NCBI GenBank assembly: GCA_018242625.1
Contig: JAFEBO010000004.1
Coordinates: 186,001 to 250,000 of the forward strand
Direction: 5' to 3'
DNA: 64,000 bases
From: Planctomycetota bacterium
GTDB taxonomy: Bacteria > Planctomycetota > Phycisphaerae > Phycisphaerales > UBA1924
The notes under the pieces were generated by a model. It worked only from the letters and a program-made list of their open reading frames with translations. It did no database searches and was not told the origin of the DNA. Numbering within the stretch: the first letter of the stretch is position 1; each line of letters opens with the position of its first letter. Made by a program: the position numbers and the translations under genes. Positions 26,802 through 34,803 of the stretch are shown one piece after another.

Positions 26802-29318
26802 ATGAAGTTTGTTGCGTTGCCCCTCGCGGCCGGCATGTGTACCTCCGCGATCGCTCAATGCGGCGCGCAGTGGCTCTCCGGCCTGCAGAGCCCCGATCTC
26901 ACCGCCACGCCCTCGTCCGCAGTCGAGTGGGATCCTGACGGCGCGGGACCCCGACCCTCTGTCATCGTCGTCGGCGGTCCGTTCACAAAGGCCGGAACGC
27001 TCGCGGTCAACAACCTTGCGTCGTGGAACGGCACGAACTGGGAAAAGCCGCAGGGAAGCGTGCAGTTCCTTGGTTCAAGTCTCCAAAGCCCGACCCTGTT
27101 TGCCTTTGCGTCAGACTTGTACGCCATCGACAACGCCCGTGTGTATCGGTGGAACGGCGCGGGCTGGACCGAACTGCTCGGCCTCTCCGGCGCTCGCCGC
27201 CTCGCCTTGTTCAATGGCTCCCTCGTCGCTCTCGGCGACCTGATCATCGGCGGCCAATCACACTGGGTCGCTCGCCTCGATGGATCGGCGTGGACGCCCA
27301 TCGATCCGCCACTCCGCACCGGCTTCACCCACATCTTGAACGATCTCATCGTCGTCAGCGGTCAATTGATGATCAGCGGCCGATTCTTCTTCACCAGCGC
27401 CGCATCCGCGACCTCCTTCGCGACATTCGACGGCGCCAACTGGACAAACGGTCCCTCGCTGCCCTTCACCCAGATCGCCGAGCAGTTCTGCGCCGCCGAC
27501 AACGCCCTCTTCGTCGGAAGCTCCGCCGGCATCTACCAGCAGACCGGTCAAACCTGGACCATCCTCGCCGCGCCCCTCGGGTCGGATCTACTGCTCGCCA
27601 AGAGTCCCGGCGGAAAACTGTGCGCGAGCTTCAAAGCCGGCTCATCACCCGTGTACGAATGGGACGGCGCGGGGTGGCAAACAATCGGCTCGGCAAGCCC
27701 GAACGGCACTTCAACGCCCCTCGGTCTTGTGTCGACGCGCTTCGGACTTCTCGCCTTCGGCACCTATGTCACGCGCGTCTCAATCTATAACGGCGATAAC
27801 TGGGGGCCCGTCAGCGAGAGCTTCGGGGGCATCATCAGCGCGCTCGGTCACTCCGACGGCTCGCTCATCGCCGGCCAGGGTTTTCGCGGTCTGACAAGCT
27901 CCAGCTTCGTCGCCACAGACGCGCGCATCGCCACTTGGGATGGGCAGCGATTCCGGACAATCGGCGCCGCACCCCGAATGCCCGCTTCTGTTCCGAATGC
28001 CTCACCCGTTGTGATCTCGTTCACCCAGGTCGATGCTCACACCCTTTCAACCGGTGTGTTCGGCGAGTTCAAACACTCCGCCGCAGGCGGCTTGCTCGAC
28101 ATCCTGCCGAGTGGCGAGATTCAAGCATTGTCTCCATCGCTCCAGTACGCCGACCCAACCGTTTCTCCGGCCGTCTACGCCGTGGTTGATTTTCAGAACC
28201 GCCTGCACGCCATCGGGCGCTTCACAGCGTCCGGTGATCAGCCGCTTTCCAACATCGCACGCCTCACCGAATCCGGCTGGGAATGGCCCGACGCCGGCCT
28301 CGCTCCTTCCTCGCCGCAAAGCCCCGCGACCGCGGCGATCGTCTTCAACAACGAACTCATCGTCTCCGGTGCGTTCACCGCCGCCGGCGAAGTCGCCGCA
28401 ACCAACGTTGCCCGGTGGGACGGCGAATACTGGCACGAAATGGGCACGCTGCCAAGCGCCCTCTCCGCCTTCGCAATCTACAACAACGAGTTGTACGGCG
28501 CGGGCAAGCTCACTATTTCCGGAGTGTCGTACGAGCTCGTCAAATGGACCGGCTCGCAGTGGCAACCCATCCCCGGTCCAGTCCAAGGTACCGGCTACGC
28601 GCTCCTCAACTACCAGGGCAATCTCATCATCGGTGGCGAAACGACCGCCGGCGCCATCATCCTTCACAAGTGGAACGGCACCACGCTCTCCGAATTCGTG
28701 ACCGGCCTGAAGCCCAGCGGCAAGGTCTACGCCCTCGCCGAAGACCACAACGAACTGGTCGTCGGTGGCGACATCACCCTCACCGTCAACAGCATCCCGT
28801 CCAACTTTCTCGCGCGCTGGTCCCCCGACGGAATTCCCTGGATCGCGCAGCAACCCGAGCCCGCCGCCGCAAACTGCGGGCGAACTCTCGCGTTCTCCGC
28901 TGCGCCCGCGATCGGCTACACGAAATACACCAAATTCCAGTGGCGCCGCAACGGCACAAATCTCGCAAACGGAGTGTCGCCGTCGGGTTCCATCATCTCC
29001 GGCGCAACCACACTCTCGCTCAGCGTTGCAAACGTCAGCCCCGCCGACACCGGCAATTACGACTGCGTGATTTCTTCAACCACCCCCAGTTGCCCCGCTG
29101 TGACGACACAACCCGCGCTCGCATCAGTCAGCTGCTGCCCGAGTGATTTCAACGGCGATCTGCTCATCGACGATGCCGATTTCCAGATCTTCATCGTTGC
29201 GTACAACATCCTCGAGTGCCCGCCCGTCTGCCCCGCAGATCTCAACCACGACAACGCCGTCGACGACGCCGATTTCCAGCTCTTCGTTCCCGCATACAAC
29301 TCGCTCATCTGCGAGTGA
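26802..29318 (+). CDS. Large secreted repeat protein with Ig-like and dockerin-like C-terminus
   Basis: 838 residues from the ATG at 26802, which begins a signal peptide (MKFVALPLAAGMCTSAIAQ). The bulk (about 25-690) is a propeller-like array of short repeats of the type W-x-G-x-x-W followed by a strand such as LIVSGAFTAAGEVAATNVARW or LIIGGETTAGAIILHKW, comparable to delta-60/kelch-type repeats. Residues ~695-785 are Ig-like (WRRNGTNLANG, ADTGNYDCVISSTTP). The tail has two DxNxDxxxDDADFQ loops between Cys pairs, the dockerin-like domain of planctomycete exported proteins. Probably surface-attached; function unknown. Confidence 0.83.
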   Translation: MKFVALPLAAGMCTSAIAQCGAQWLSGLQSPDLTATPSSAVEWDPDGAGPRPSVIVVGGPFTKAGTLAVNNLASWNGTNWEKPQGSVQFLGSSLQSPTLFAFASDLYAIDNARVYRWNGAGWTELLGLSGARRLALFNGSLVALGDLIIGGQSHWVARLDGSAWTPIDPPLRTGFTHILNDLIVVSGQLMISGRFFFTSAASATSFATFDGANWTNGPSLPFTQIAEQFCAADNALFVGSSAGIYQQTGQTWTILAAPLGSDLLLAKSPGGKLCASFKAGSSPVYEWDGAGWQTIGSASPNGTSTPLGLVSTRFGLLAFGTYVTRVSIYNGDNWGPVSESFGGIISALGHSDGSLIAGQGFRGLTSSSFVATDARIATWDGQRFRTIGAAPRMPASVPNASPVVISFTQVDAHTLSTGVFGEFKHSAAGGLLDILPSGEIQALSPSLQYADPTVSPAVYAVVDFQNRLHAIGRFTASGDQPLSNIARLTESGWEWPDAGLAPSSPQSPATAAIVFNNELIVSGAFTAAGEVAATNVARWDGEYWHEMGTLPSALSAFAIYNNELYGAGKLTISGVSYELVKWTGSQWQPIPGPVQGTGYALLNYQGNLIIGGETTAGAIILHKWNGTTLSEFVTGLKPSGKVYALAEDHNELVVGGDITLTVNSIPSNFLARWSPDGIPWIAQQPEPAAANCGRTLAFSAAPAIGYTKYTKFQWRRNGTNLANGVSPSGSIISGATTLSLSVANVSPADTGNYDCVISSTTPSCPAVTTQPALASVSCCPSDFNGDLLIDDADFQIFIVAYNILECPPVCPADLNHDNAVDDADFQLFVPAYNSLICE

Positions 29319-29336
29319 CCCAATCGCAAAACAAAA

Positions 29337-29363
29337 GAAGACCCGGGCCAAGCCCGGGTCTTC
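29337..29363. terminator. Bidirectional rho-independent terminator
   Basis: A perfect 12-bp stem GAAGACCCGGGC with GCCCGGGTCTTC and a CAA loop sits between convergent genes. A-rich sequence precedes it (CAAAACAAAA) and ATGTTTTC follows, giving T-rich tails on both strands. Confidence 0.85.
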
Positions 29364-29387
29364 ATGTTTTCAATTCAAGCCGAAAAA

Positions 29388-29780
29388 TTACCAGCCGCCG
29401 CCGTCGCCGCCACGATCGCCGCGGCCGCCGCGATCGCCACCGCGACCGCCGCCGAAGCCACCACGACCGCCGCCGCCGCCGAATCCGCCGCGGCCACCGC
29501 CGCCGCCGAAGCCACCACGGCCGCCACCGGCGCCAGCCTCGCGGGGCTTGGCCTCGTTGACAACCAGCGGACGACCGCCGAGCTGCTGACCGTTGGTGCC
29601 GGCGATGGCCTTGCGGGCCTCTTCGTCGTTGGCCATCTCAACAAAGCCGAACCCGCGGGGACGGCCGGTCTCGCGATCGATGACGATCGCGGCCGAGGTC
29701 ACAGCGCCGAACGAGCCGAAGTGGTTCCGGAGCTCGTCTTCGGTGCAGCTAAAGGGGAGATTGCCTACGTAAATCCTCAT
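29388..29780 (-). CDS. RRM RNA-binding protein with glycine/arginine-rich tail
   Basis: 130 residues from ATG at 29780. One RNA-recognition motif at residues 1-80 with RNP2 (IYVGNL) and RNP1 (RGFGFVEM). The final ~48 residues are almost only Gly, Arg, Phe and Asp in repeats of GGGGRGGFGG and RGG boxes. This layout is that of cyanobacterial Rbp proteins and of planctomycete homologues; in cyanobacteria they are cold-induced. It may act as an RNA chaperone. The tail is encoded by tandem GC-rich repeats that may vary in length between strains. Confidence 0.92.
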   Translation of the reverse strand: MRIYVGNLPFSCTEDELRNHFGSFGAVTSAAIVIDRETGRPRGFGFVEMANDEEARKAIAGTNGQQLGGRPLVVNEAKPREAGAGGGRGGFGGGGGRGGFGGGGGRGGFGGGRGGDRGGRGDRGGDGGGW

Positions 29781-29953
29781 ACCGTTTCTCGAATCTTGCC
29801 CGCGCAGCCAACCCTGACGATGAAACCTACTCGGCGCACAGGCAGAATCCGAAACGGTCCCAAGACCACCCAATCAGACATTCGAACGGGTGCAATCCAC
29901 TAGAAGTATAGCCCGGACGGGCTTTGGACCGCCCCTGCCTAGCCTTGGGCCCG

Positions 29954-31258
29954 ATGCCCGGACCGCACGATATTCGTATCGCCTCGGCACTGTCGGCCCA
30001 GCCGGAAACCACCTCCGCCGTGGACGCCGCCTGCGAGGACTGCATCGCCCAGCTTGGGGGGGCGGGGTGTGATCTGGCAATGGTGTTCTTTTCCAGCCAT
30101 CACGTCGAGCAGGCTCAGGGCATCTCGGCGAGAGTCGCGGAAGTCCTCCGCCCGGCGCATCGGATCGGGGTTTCGGCGGAGTCTGTGCTGGCTGGGGGTA
30201 TTGAGCTCGAACGGGCGCCCGGGATCTCCATTCTGGCAATGTCGCTCCCGGATGTGCGGGTGACGACGTTCACCTCCGATTCCTTCCCGCCGCTGGAAGC
30301 CAAGGAGCCCGAGCACGCGGTCGTGCTGGCCGGGGGGATCGGCGCCGCCGAGGACAGCGCGGCGACCTTTGTCTTTGCCGATCCATTCAGCATCCCGACG
30401 CTGGCTCTGGTGCCGGCGCTCAACAGGGCGCGTCGGCGCGGGGCCGATGGCAAGCCCCGCGGTTTCGTGCTGGGCGGACTGGCGTCCGCAGCGAAGGCGC
30501 CCGGCGGCAACGCTTTTTTTCTGAACCGGCGGACGGAGCGGTTCGGGGCGGTTGGCGTCACGCTCTCCGGCGCGATCGAGGTGAGCTCGATCGTGAGCCA
30601 GGGTTGCCGGGCGGTGGGGGCGCCGCTGGTGATCACGCGGGCAAAGAACAACCTGATCCTGCAGCTCGGCGGACGGCCGGCACGGGAAGTGATGAAGGAT
30701 GTGGTGATGCAGATGACCCCGGCGGAGCGCGGCGCGCTCTCGACGGGGCTTTTCCTGGGGCGTGTGATCAACGAGTACAAGGACCGGTTCGGGAGGAGTG
30801 ATTTCCTGATCCGGGCTGTGACGGGAGAGGATCCGGCATCGGGCGCGATTGCCATCGGGGACTTTGTTCGAGCGGGTCAGACGGTGCAGTTCCATGTCCG
30901 GGACTCGCAGACCGCCTCGCAGGACCTTGCGCTCCTGCTCGATTCCCAGCGGCTTTACGAACGACCGGCCGGCGGGCTGCTGATCACGTGCAACGGGCGG
31001 GGAACAAGGCTTTTTTCGGAGAAGAACCACGATGCGGGCGCCGTCTCCCGGGCTTTTGGTCAGGTTGTTGCGGGAGAACAGCTCGCGAAGCCGGGCGCGA
31101 TGATTACATCTTCTTCGATGCCCGCGGGCGCGAGCTTTCCGCTGGGCGGGTTCTTTGCCGCCGGCGAGATCGGGCCGGTCGGGAGCGAATCCTATCTGCA
31201 CGCGAATAGTGCGTGCCTGGCGCTGTTCCGCGCGAAAACGACGACTCAAGCGGGCTAG
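29954..31258 (+). CDS. FIST-domain sensory protein
   Basis: 434 residues from ATG at 29954 (a TTG at 29924 also opens the frame). The FIST-N domain spans about residues 10-225 (CDLAMVFFSSHHVEQAQGIS, IGVSAESVLAGG) and FIST-C about 230-420 (GCRAVGAPLVITRAKNNLIL, ending GGFFAAGEIGP). FIST proteins are proposed sensors of small ligands such as amino acids, often linked to kinases or chemotaxis. No output domain is fused here. Its last 4 nt overlap the convergent GH63-like gene. Confidence 0.88.
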   Translation: MPGPHDIRIASALSAQPETTSAVDAACEDCIAQLGGAGCDLAMVFFSSHHVEQAQGISARVAEVLRPAHRIGVSAESVLAGGIELERAPGISILAMSLPDVRVTTFTSDSFPPLEAKEPEHAVVLAGGIGAAEDSAATFVFADPFSIPTLALVPALNRARRRGADGKPRGFVLGGLASAAKAPGGNAFFLNRRTERFGAVGVTLSGAIEVSSIVSQGCRAVGAPLVITRAKNNLILQLGGRPAREVMKDVVMQMTPAERGALSTGLFLGRVINEYKDRFGRSDFLIRAVTGEDPASGAIAIGDFVRAGQTVQFHVRDSQTASQDLALLLDSQRLYERPAGGLLITCNGRGTRLFSEKNHDAGAVSRAFGQVVAGEQLAKPGAMITSSSMPAGASFPLGGFFAAGEIGPVGSESYLHANSACLALFRAKTTTQAG

Positions 31259-33927
31259 TGCGGCCCGCTGCCGAGCCCCGTGTGCCCCACCAGGATTTGC
31301 GCGATAAGGCCGGTCCAGCCTGTCTGGTGGCTCGCGCCACAGCCTCTGCCGCTGTCACCGTGGAAGTACTCGTGGAACGGGATGTGGTCCCGCCAGTTCG
31401 CTTCCTTGTGAAAGAGCTCGCATCCGCCGAAGACGGCGCGTCTGCCCTTTTCGTCGCGCTGGAAGATGCGTCCGAGGCGGCGGGCGAGTTCATCCGCGAC
31501 CTGATCGAGCGTCATCAGCTGCCCAGAGCCCGTCGGGCATTCGACCTTGAAGCCGTCTCCGTAGTACTTGTGATATTCCTTGAGCGCTACCAGGATCATG
31601 TAGTTCACGGGGATCCAGATTGGGCCGCGCCAGTTGGAGTTTCCGCCGAACAGGTCGGTGCGCGATTCGCCCGGCTCATAGTCGAGCCTGTATTCCTGCC
31701 CGTCGAGATGGAGCACGAGCGGGTGCTCGAGGTGGTAGCGTGAGACCGCACGCACTCCGTAGGGCGACAGGAATTCGTTCTCATCGAGCATGTAAGCGAG
31801 CATGCGTCGGAGCTGATCTTCGCGCACAAGTCCGAGGATCAGTCTGCCGGTGGGGCCCGGAACCACCATCCCCTCGACGCACTCCATGAGATCCGGCCGG
31901 TGATCGATAAACCACTGGCGGCGGCGCTGGAACCCGGGGTAGCGAGCGAACGTGCTGGCCTCAACAGTGGAAACGCCGAACATGGGAACAAAGCCAACCA
32001 TGGTGCGGGCGCGGACAGGCTGCCGATCCCCGTGGTCGGACGTGAGGTAGTCGTAGAAGAAGCCGTCCTGCGGATCCCAGAGCGAATCGAGCGGATTTCG
32101 AAGGCTGTTGAAGGCGTTGGCGATGTGGACGTGGTGCTCCCAGAACTTGCTGGCCAGGTCTTCGTACACGGGGTTGCGTTCAGCCAGAAGGAGCGCGTTG
32201 GACAGCATGGACTTGGCGAAAGCCGCCATCCAGCTTGTGCCGTCGGCCTGGCCGAGCATGTAGCCTCGCGGCAGGCGGTCGCGGTCAAAGGCGCTGATGT
32301 TGTCCATCCCCAGGAAGCCGCCGTGGAAGATGTTGTTTCCCAAGGCGTCTTTGCGGTTGACCCACCACGTGAAGTTGAGCAGCATCTTCTGGAACACGCG
32401 CTCGATGAAGGCAAAGTCTCCGGTGCCGGTGCGCGCGCGCTCGACTTCGAAAACGGCGCGGGCCGCCATCATGAGCAGGGGCGGGTTGACGCTGTTGAAA
32501 TCCCACTCGTACGCGGGCACCTGCCCGCTCGGGTGCATGTACCACTCGCGGAGCATGAGCAGGATCTGGTCTTTGGCGAACTGGGGGTCTACATGTGCGA
32601 GCGCGATGCAGTGAAAGCCCAGGTCCCACGATGCGAACCAGGGAAACTCCCACTTGTCGGGCATGGATATGACATCGCGCGTAAAGAGGTGCGTCCAGTC
32701 CTTGTTGCGACCGTGCAGGCGGGAGGCCGGGGGTGGCGGCTCGCCGGGGTCGCCTTGGAGCCAGTCGGTCACCACGTAGTGGTAGTACTGCTTGGACCAG
32801 AGCATGCCGGCAAATGCCTGGCGCGCAATGAGCCGGGAATCGGCGTCCAGGGTTGTGGGGACCACCACGTCGTAGAACTCGTCCGCTTCGGCCCGGCGCT
32901 CTCCAAACACCTTGTCAAAGTCCGCGAACGGAGCTGCCGGCAAGCCCTCCTTGCCTTTGCGGGTGAGCCGAAGGCGGAGCACCACTGAATTCCCCGCATC
33001 GATTGTGCGTGAGTAGCGTGCCGCGGCCTTGGTCCCGGTCTTGCCCGGGTTGACCGCGTCAACCTTTCCCGCGACAAGGTAGTTGTGGAAGGCGTCCTTG
33101 ACATACTGCGTGAAGGACTTGCACCCGAAGAGCTTTTCGAAATTGGTTTCGTTTTCAGCGAAAAGGAGTTCGTCCGCACCCTCGCAGAAAAGCACGTAGT
33201 CGCCCAGCTTGCGATGTACGGAGGCGATCGCCGGGACCGGGAGCGTTTTGTCGGCAGAGAGCACCGGCCGCTGAGCATCCCAGCCCCAGCGCCACGTATT
33301 TCGGAACCAAAGCGACGGCAGGATCTCAAGCGGCGCGGCTTGGGGTCCGCGGTTGGTGATCTCGATCCGGATCAGAATGTCTTCCGCCGTGACCTTGGCG
33401 TATTCAACCTGACAATCGAAGTATCGACTCTCATCGAAGATACCGGTATCGACGAGTTCAAACTCGGGCTGGTCCTTGCCGCGGGAGCGGTTTTCTTCGA
33501 CAAGGCGGCGATACGGGAATTCGGATTGCGGGTACTTGTAGAGGTACCGCATGTAGGAGTGGGTGGGAGTGCTGTCGAGGTAGAAGTAATACTCCTTGAC
33601 ATCCTCGCCGTGGTTGCCCTCGGGGCCGGAGAGGCCGAAAGGGCGTTCCTTGAGGATCGGGTCTTTGCCGTTCCAGAAGCAAAGGCCAAAGCACATGTAC
33701 TGGTGGCGATCGCAGATCGCTCCCAGTCCGTCCTCATTCCACCGGTACGCGCGGGAGCGGGCATGATCGTGCGGGAAGTAATCCCACGCGCTGCCGTCGG
33801 CGCTGTAATCCTCCCGGACAGTCCCCCAAGCCCGCTCGGCAACGAACGGACCCCAGCGGTTCCAGTGTCCGATGTTTCGGCGCGACATCGACAGCCGCGC
33901 GCCTTCTTTGGTGTCGTAGATATTCAT
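31255..33927 (-). CDS. GH63/MGH1-like glucosidase
   Basis: 890 residues. An N-terminal super-beta-sandwich region (WGPFVAERAWGTVREDYSAD, YEYFYLDSTPTHSYM-like text) leads into an (alpha/alpha)6 toroid of the MGH1-like clan. Recognisable elements include NKDWTHLFTRDVISMPDKWE, PWFASWDLGFHCIALAHVDP, PAYEWDFNSVNPP, FNSLRNPLDSLWDPQDGFFY, NSNWRGPIWIPVNYMI and HEYFHGDSGRGCGASHQTG. No signal peptide, so cytoplasmic. Relatives hydrolyse glucosidic bonds (for example glucosylglycerate or oligosaccharides). It lies 39 nt behind a glucose kinase gene on the same strand, suggesting that the released glucose is phosphorylated by it. Confidence 0.88.
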   Translation of the reverse strand: MNIYDTKEGARLSMSRRNIGHWNRWGPFVAERAWGTVREDYSADGSAWDYFPHDHARSRAYRWNEDGLGAICDRHQYMCFGLCFWNGKDPILKERPFGLSGPEGNHGEDVKEYYFYLDSTPTHSYMRYLYKYPQSEFPYRRLVEENRSRGKDQPEFELVDTGIFDESRYFDCQVEYAKVTAEDILIRIEITNRGPQAAPLEILPSLWFRNTWRWGWDAQRPVLSADKTLPVPAIASVHRKLGDYVLFCEGADELLFAENETNFEKLFGCKSFTQYVKDAFHNYLVAGKVDAVNPGKTGTKAAARYSRTIDAGNSVVLRLRLTRKGKEGLPAAPFADFDKVFGERRAEADEFYDVVVPTTLDADSRLIARQAFAGMLWSKQYYHYVVTDWLQGDPGEPPPPASRLHGRNKDWTHLFTRDVISMPDKWEFPWFASWDLGFHCIALAHVDPQFAKDQILLMLREWYMHPSGQVPAYEWDFNSVNPPLLMMAARAVFEVERARTGTGDFAFIERVFQKMLLNFTWWVNRKDALGNNIFHGGFLGMDNISAFDRDRLPRGYMLGQADGTSWMAAFAKSMLSNALLLAERNPVYEDLASKFWEHHVHIANAFNSLRNPLDSLWDPQDGFFYDYLTSDHGDRQPVRARTMVGFVPMFGVSTVEASTFARYPGFQRRRQWFIDHRPDLMECVEGMVVPGPTGRLILGLVREDQLRRMLAYMLDENEFLSPYGVRAVSRYHLEHPLVLHLDGQEYRLDYEPGESRTDLFGGNSNWRGPIWIPVNYMILVALKEYHKYYGDGFKVECPTGSGQLMTLDQVADELARRLGRIFQRDEKGRRAVFGGCELFHKEANWRDHIPFHEYFHGDSGRGCGASHQTGWTGLIAQILVGHTGLGSGPH

Positions 33928-33966
33928 CCGGGGGCTTTGATGCCGCTCAGTATGCCAGATGACCGG

Positions 33967-34698
33967 CTAGCGCGATTTGCCGCCGCGGCCCGGCGTGCGA
34001 CGGCGGCTCTCGGTATCGGCAGATTTTGCGCGTTCCTCCCACAGGCGGAAGGCACCTTTGAAGGCGTGGGAGTTGTCGCCGGCACGGCAGCCCGCGGGCA
34101 GTTTGGAGAGGCGGTGGACATTGCCGCCACCGATCACGATGTCGGTGGGTTCGAGGGCGGCGCGGAGCTTCTTCACGATGTCGAAGATATGGCGTTGCCA
34201 CTTCTTCTGGCCGTACTTCTCGAGACCGCGAAGACCCGCGTAGTCCTCGAATGTTCCTTTCATATACGGGAGGTGGGCAAGCTCCATGGGTTCGACGAGG
34301 CCGTTGCAGACCATGGCCGTGCCCAGGCCGGTGCCTAAACCCAAGAAGAGCATGTTTCCGGAGCGATAGCTGCCCAGGGCCTGCATCGCGGCGTCGTTCA
34401 TGATCCGCACGGGTCGTCCGAAGGCCTTGCGAAAGTCGAATCCGACCCATCCTTTTCCGAGGTTGTGCGGTTCGGCGATCGGGCGCCCGTTGATCACCGG
34501 CGCGGGGTAACCGATGGAGACGACGTCGTACTTCCAGTCCCTGGTCATGCGGCGAACGCTGGCAACCATTTGCCTGGGAGTCATTTTGGGGCCTGACGGG
34601 AACTTGCGGCGCTCTTTGGCGCCTGTGACGAGCATTTTCACTCCGGTTCCGCCGATGTCGAGGGCGAGAATACGGAGGGGCTTTGAACTGCGGGCCAT
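33967..34698 (-). CDS. ROK-family polyphosphate glucokinase-like kinase
   Basis: 243 residues from ATG at 34698. Phosphate loop LALDIGGTGVK (11-21) and catalytic Asp102 in MNDAAM; GLGTGLGTAMV is the second phosphate motif (120-130). The SIGYPAPVINGRP text matches the PpgK group, which uses polyphosphate (and sometimes ATP) to make glucose-6-phosphate. The donor cannot be decided from sequence. The C-terminus is basic (RRRTPGRGGKSR). It is the first gene of a two-gene unit with the glucosidase, and a PPK2 polyphosphate kinase is encoded at 60042-60854. Confidence 0.82.
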   Translation of the reverse strand: MARSSKPLRILALDIGGTGVKMLVTGAKERRKFPSGPKMTPRQMVASVRRMTRDWKYDVVSIGYPAPVINGRPIAEPHNLGKGWVGFDFRKAFGRPVRIMNDAAMQALGSYRSGNMLFLGLGTGLGTAMVCNGLVEPMELAHLPYMKGTFEDYAGLRGLEKYGQKKWQRHIFDIVKKLRAALEPTDIVIGGGNVHRLSKLPAGCRAGDNSHAFKGAFRLWEERAKSADTESRRRTPGRGGKSR

Positions 34699-34803
34699 AG
34701 CGGTACTCCTGGGACTTCGCCGTGCGTCTTTGTAGTATGACGTCGGCGGGGTATCTTTGTGTCGGCCGCTCGTGCGGCGGATTTGGACTGATCTTTCAAA
34801 ATT

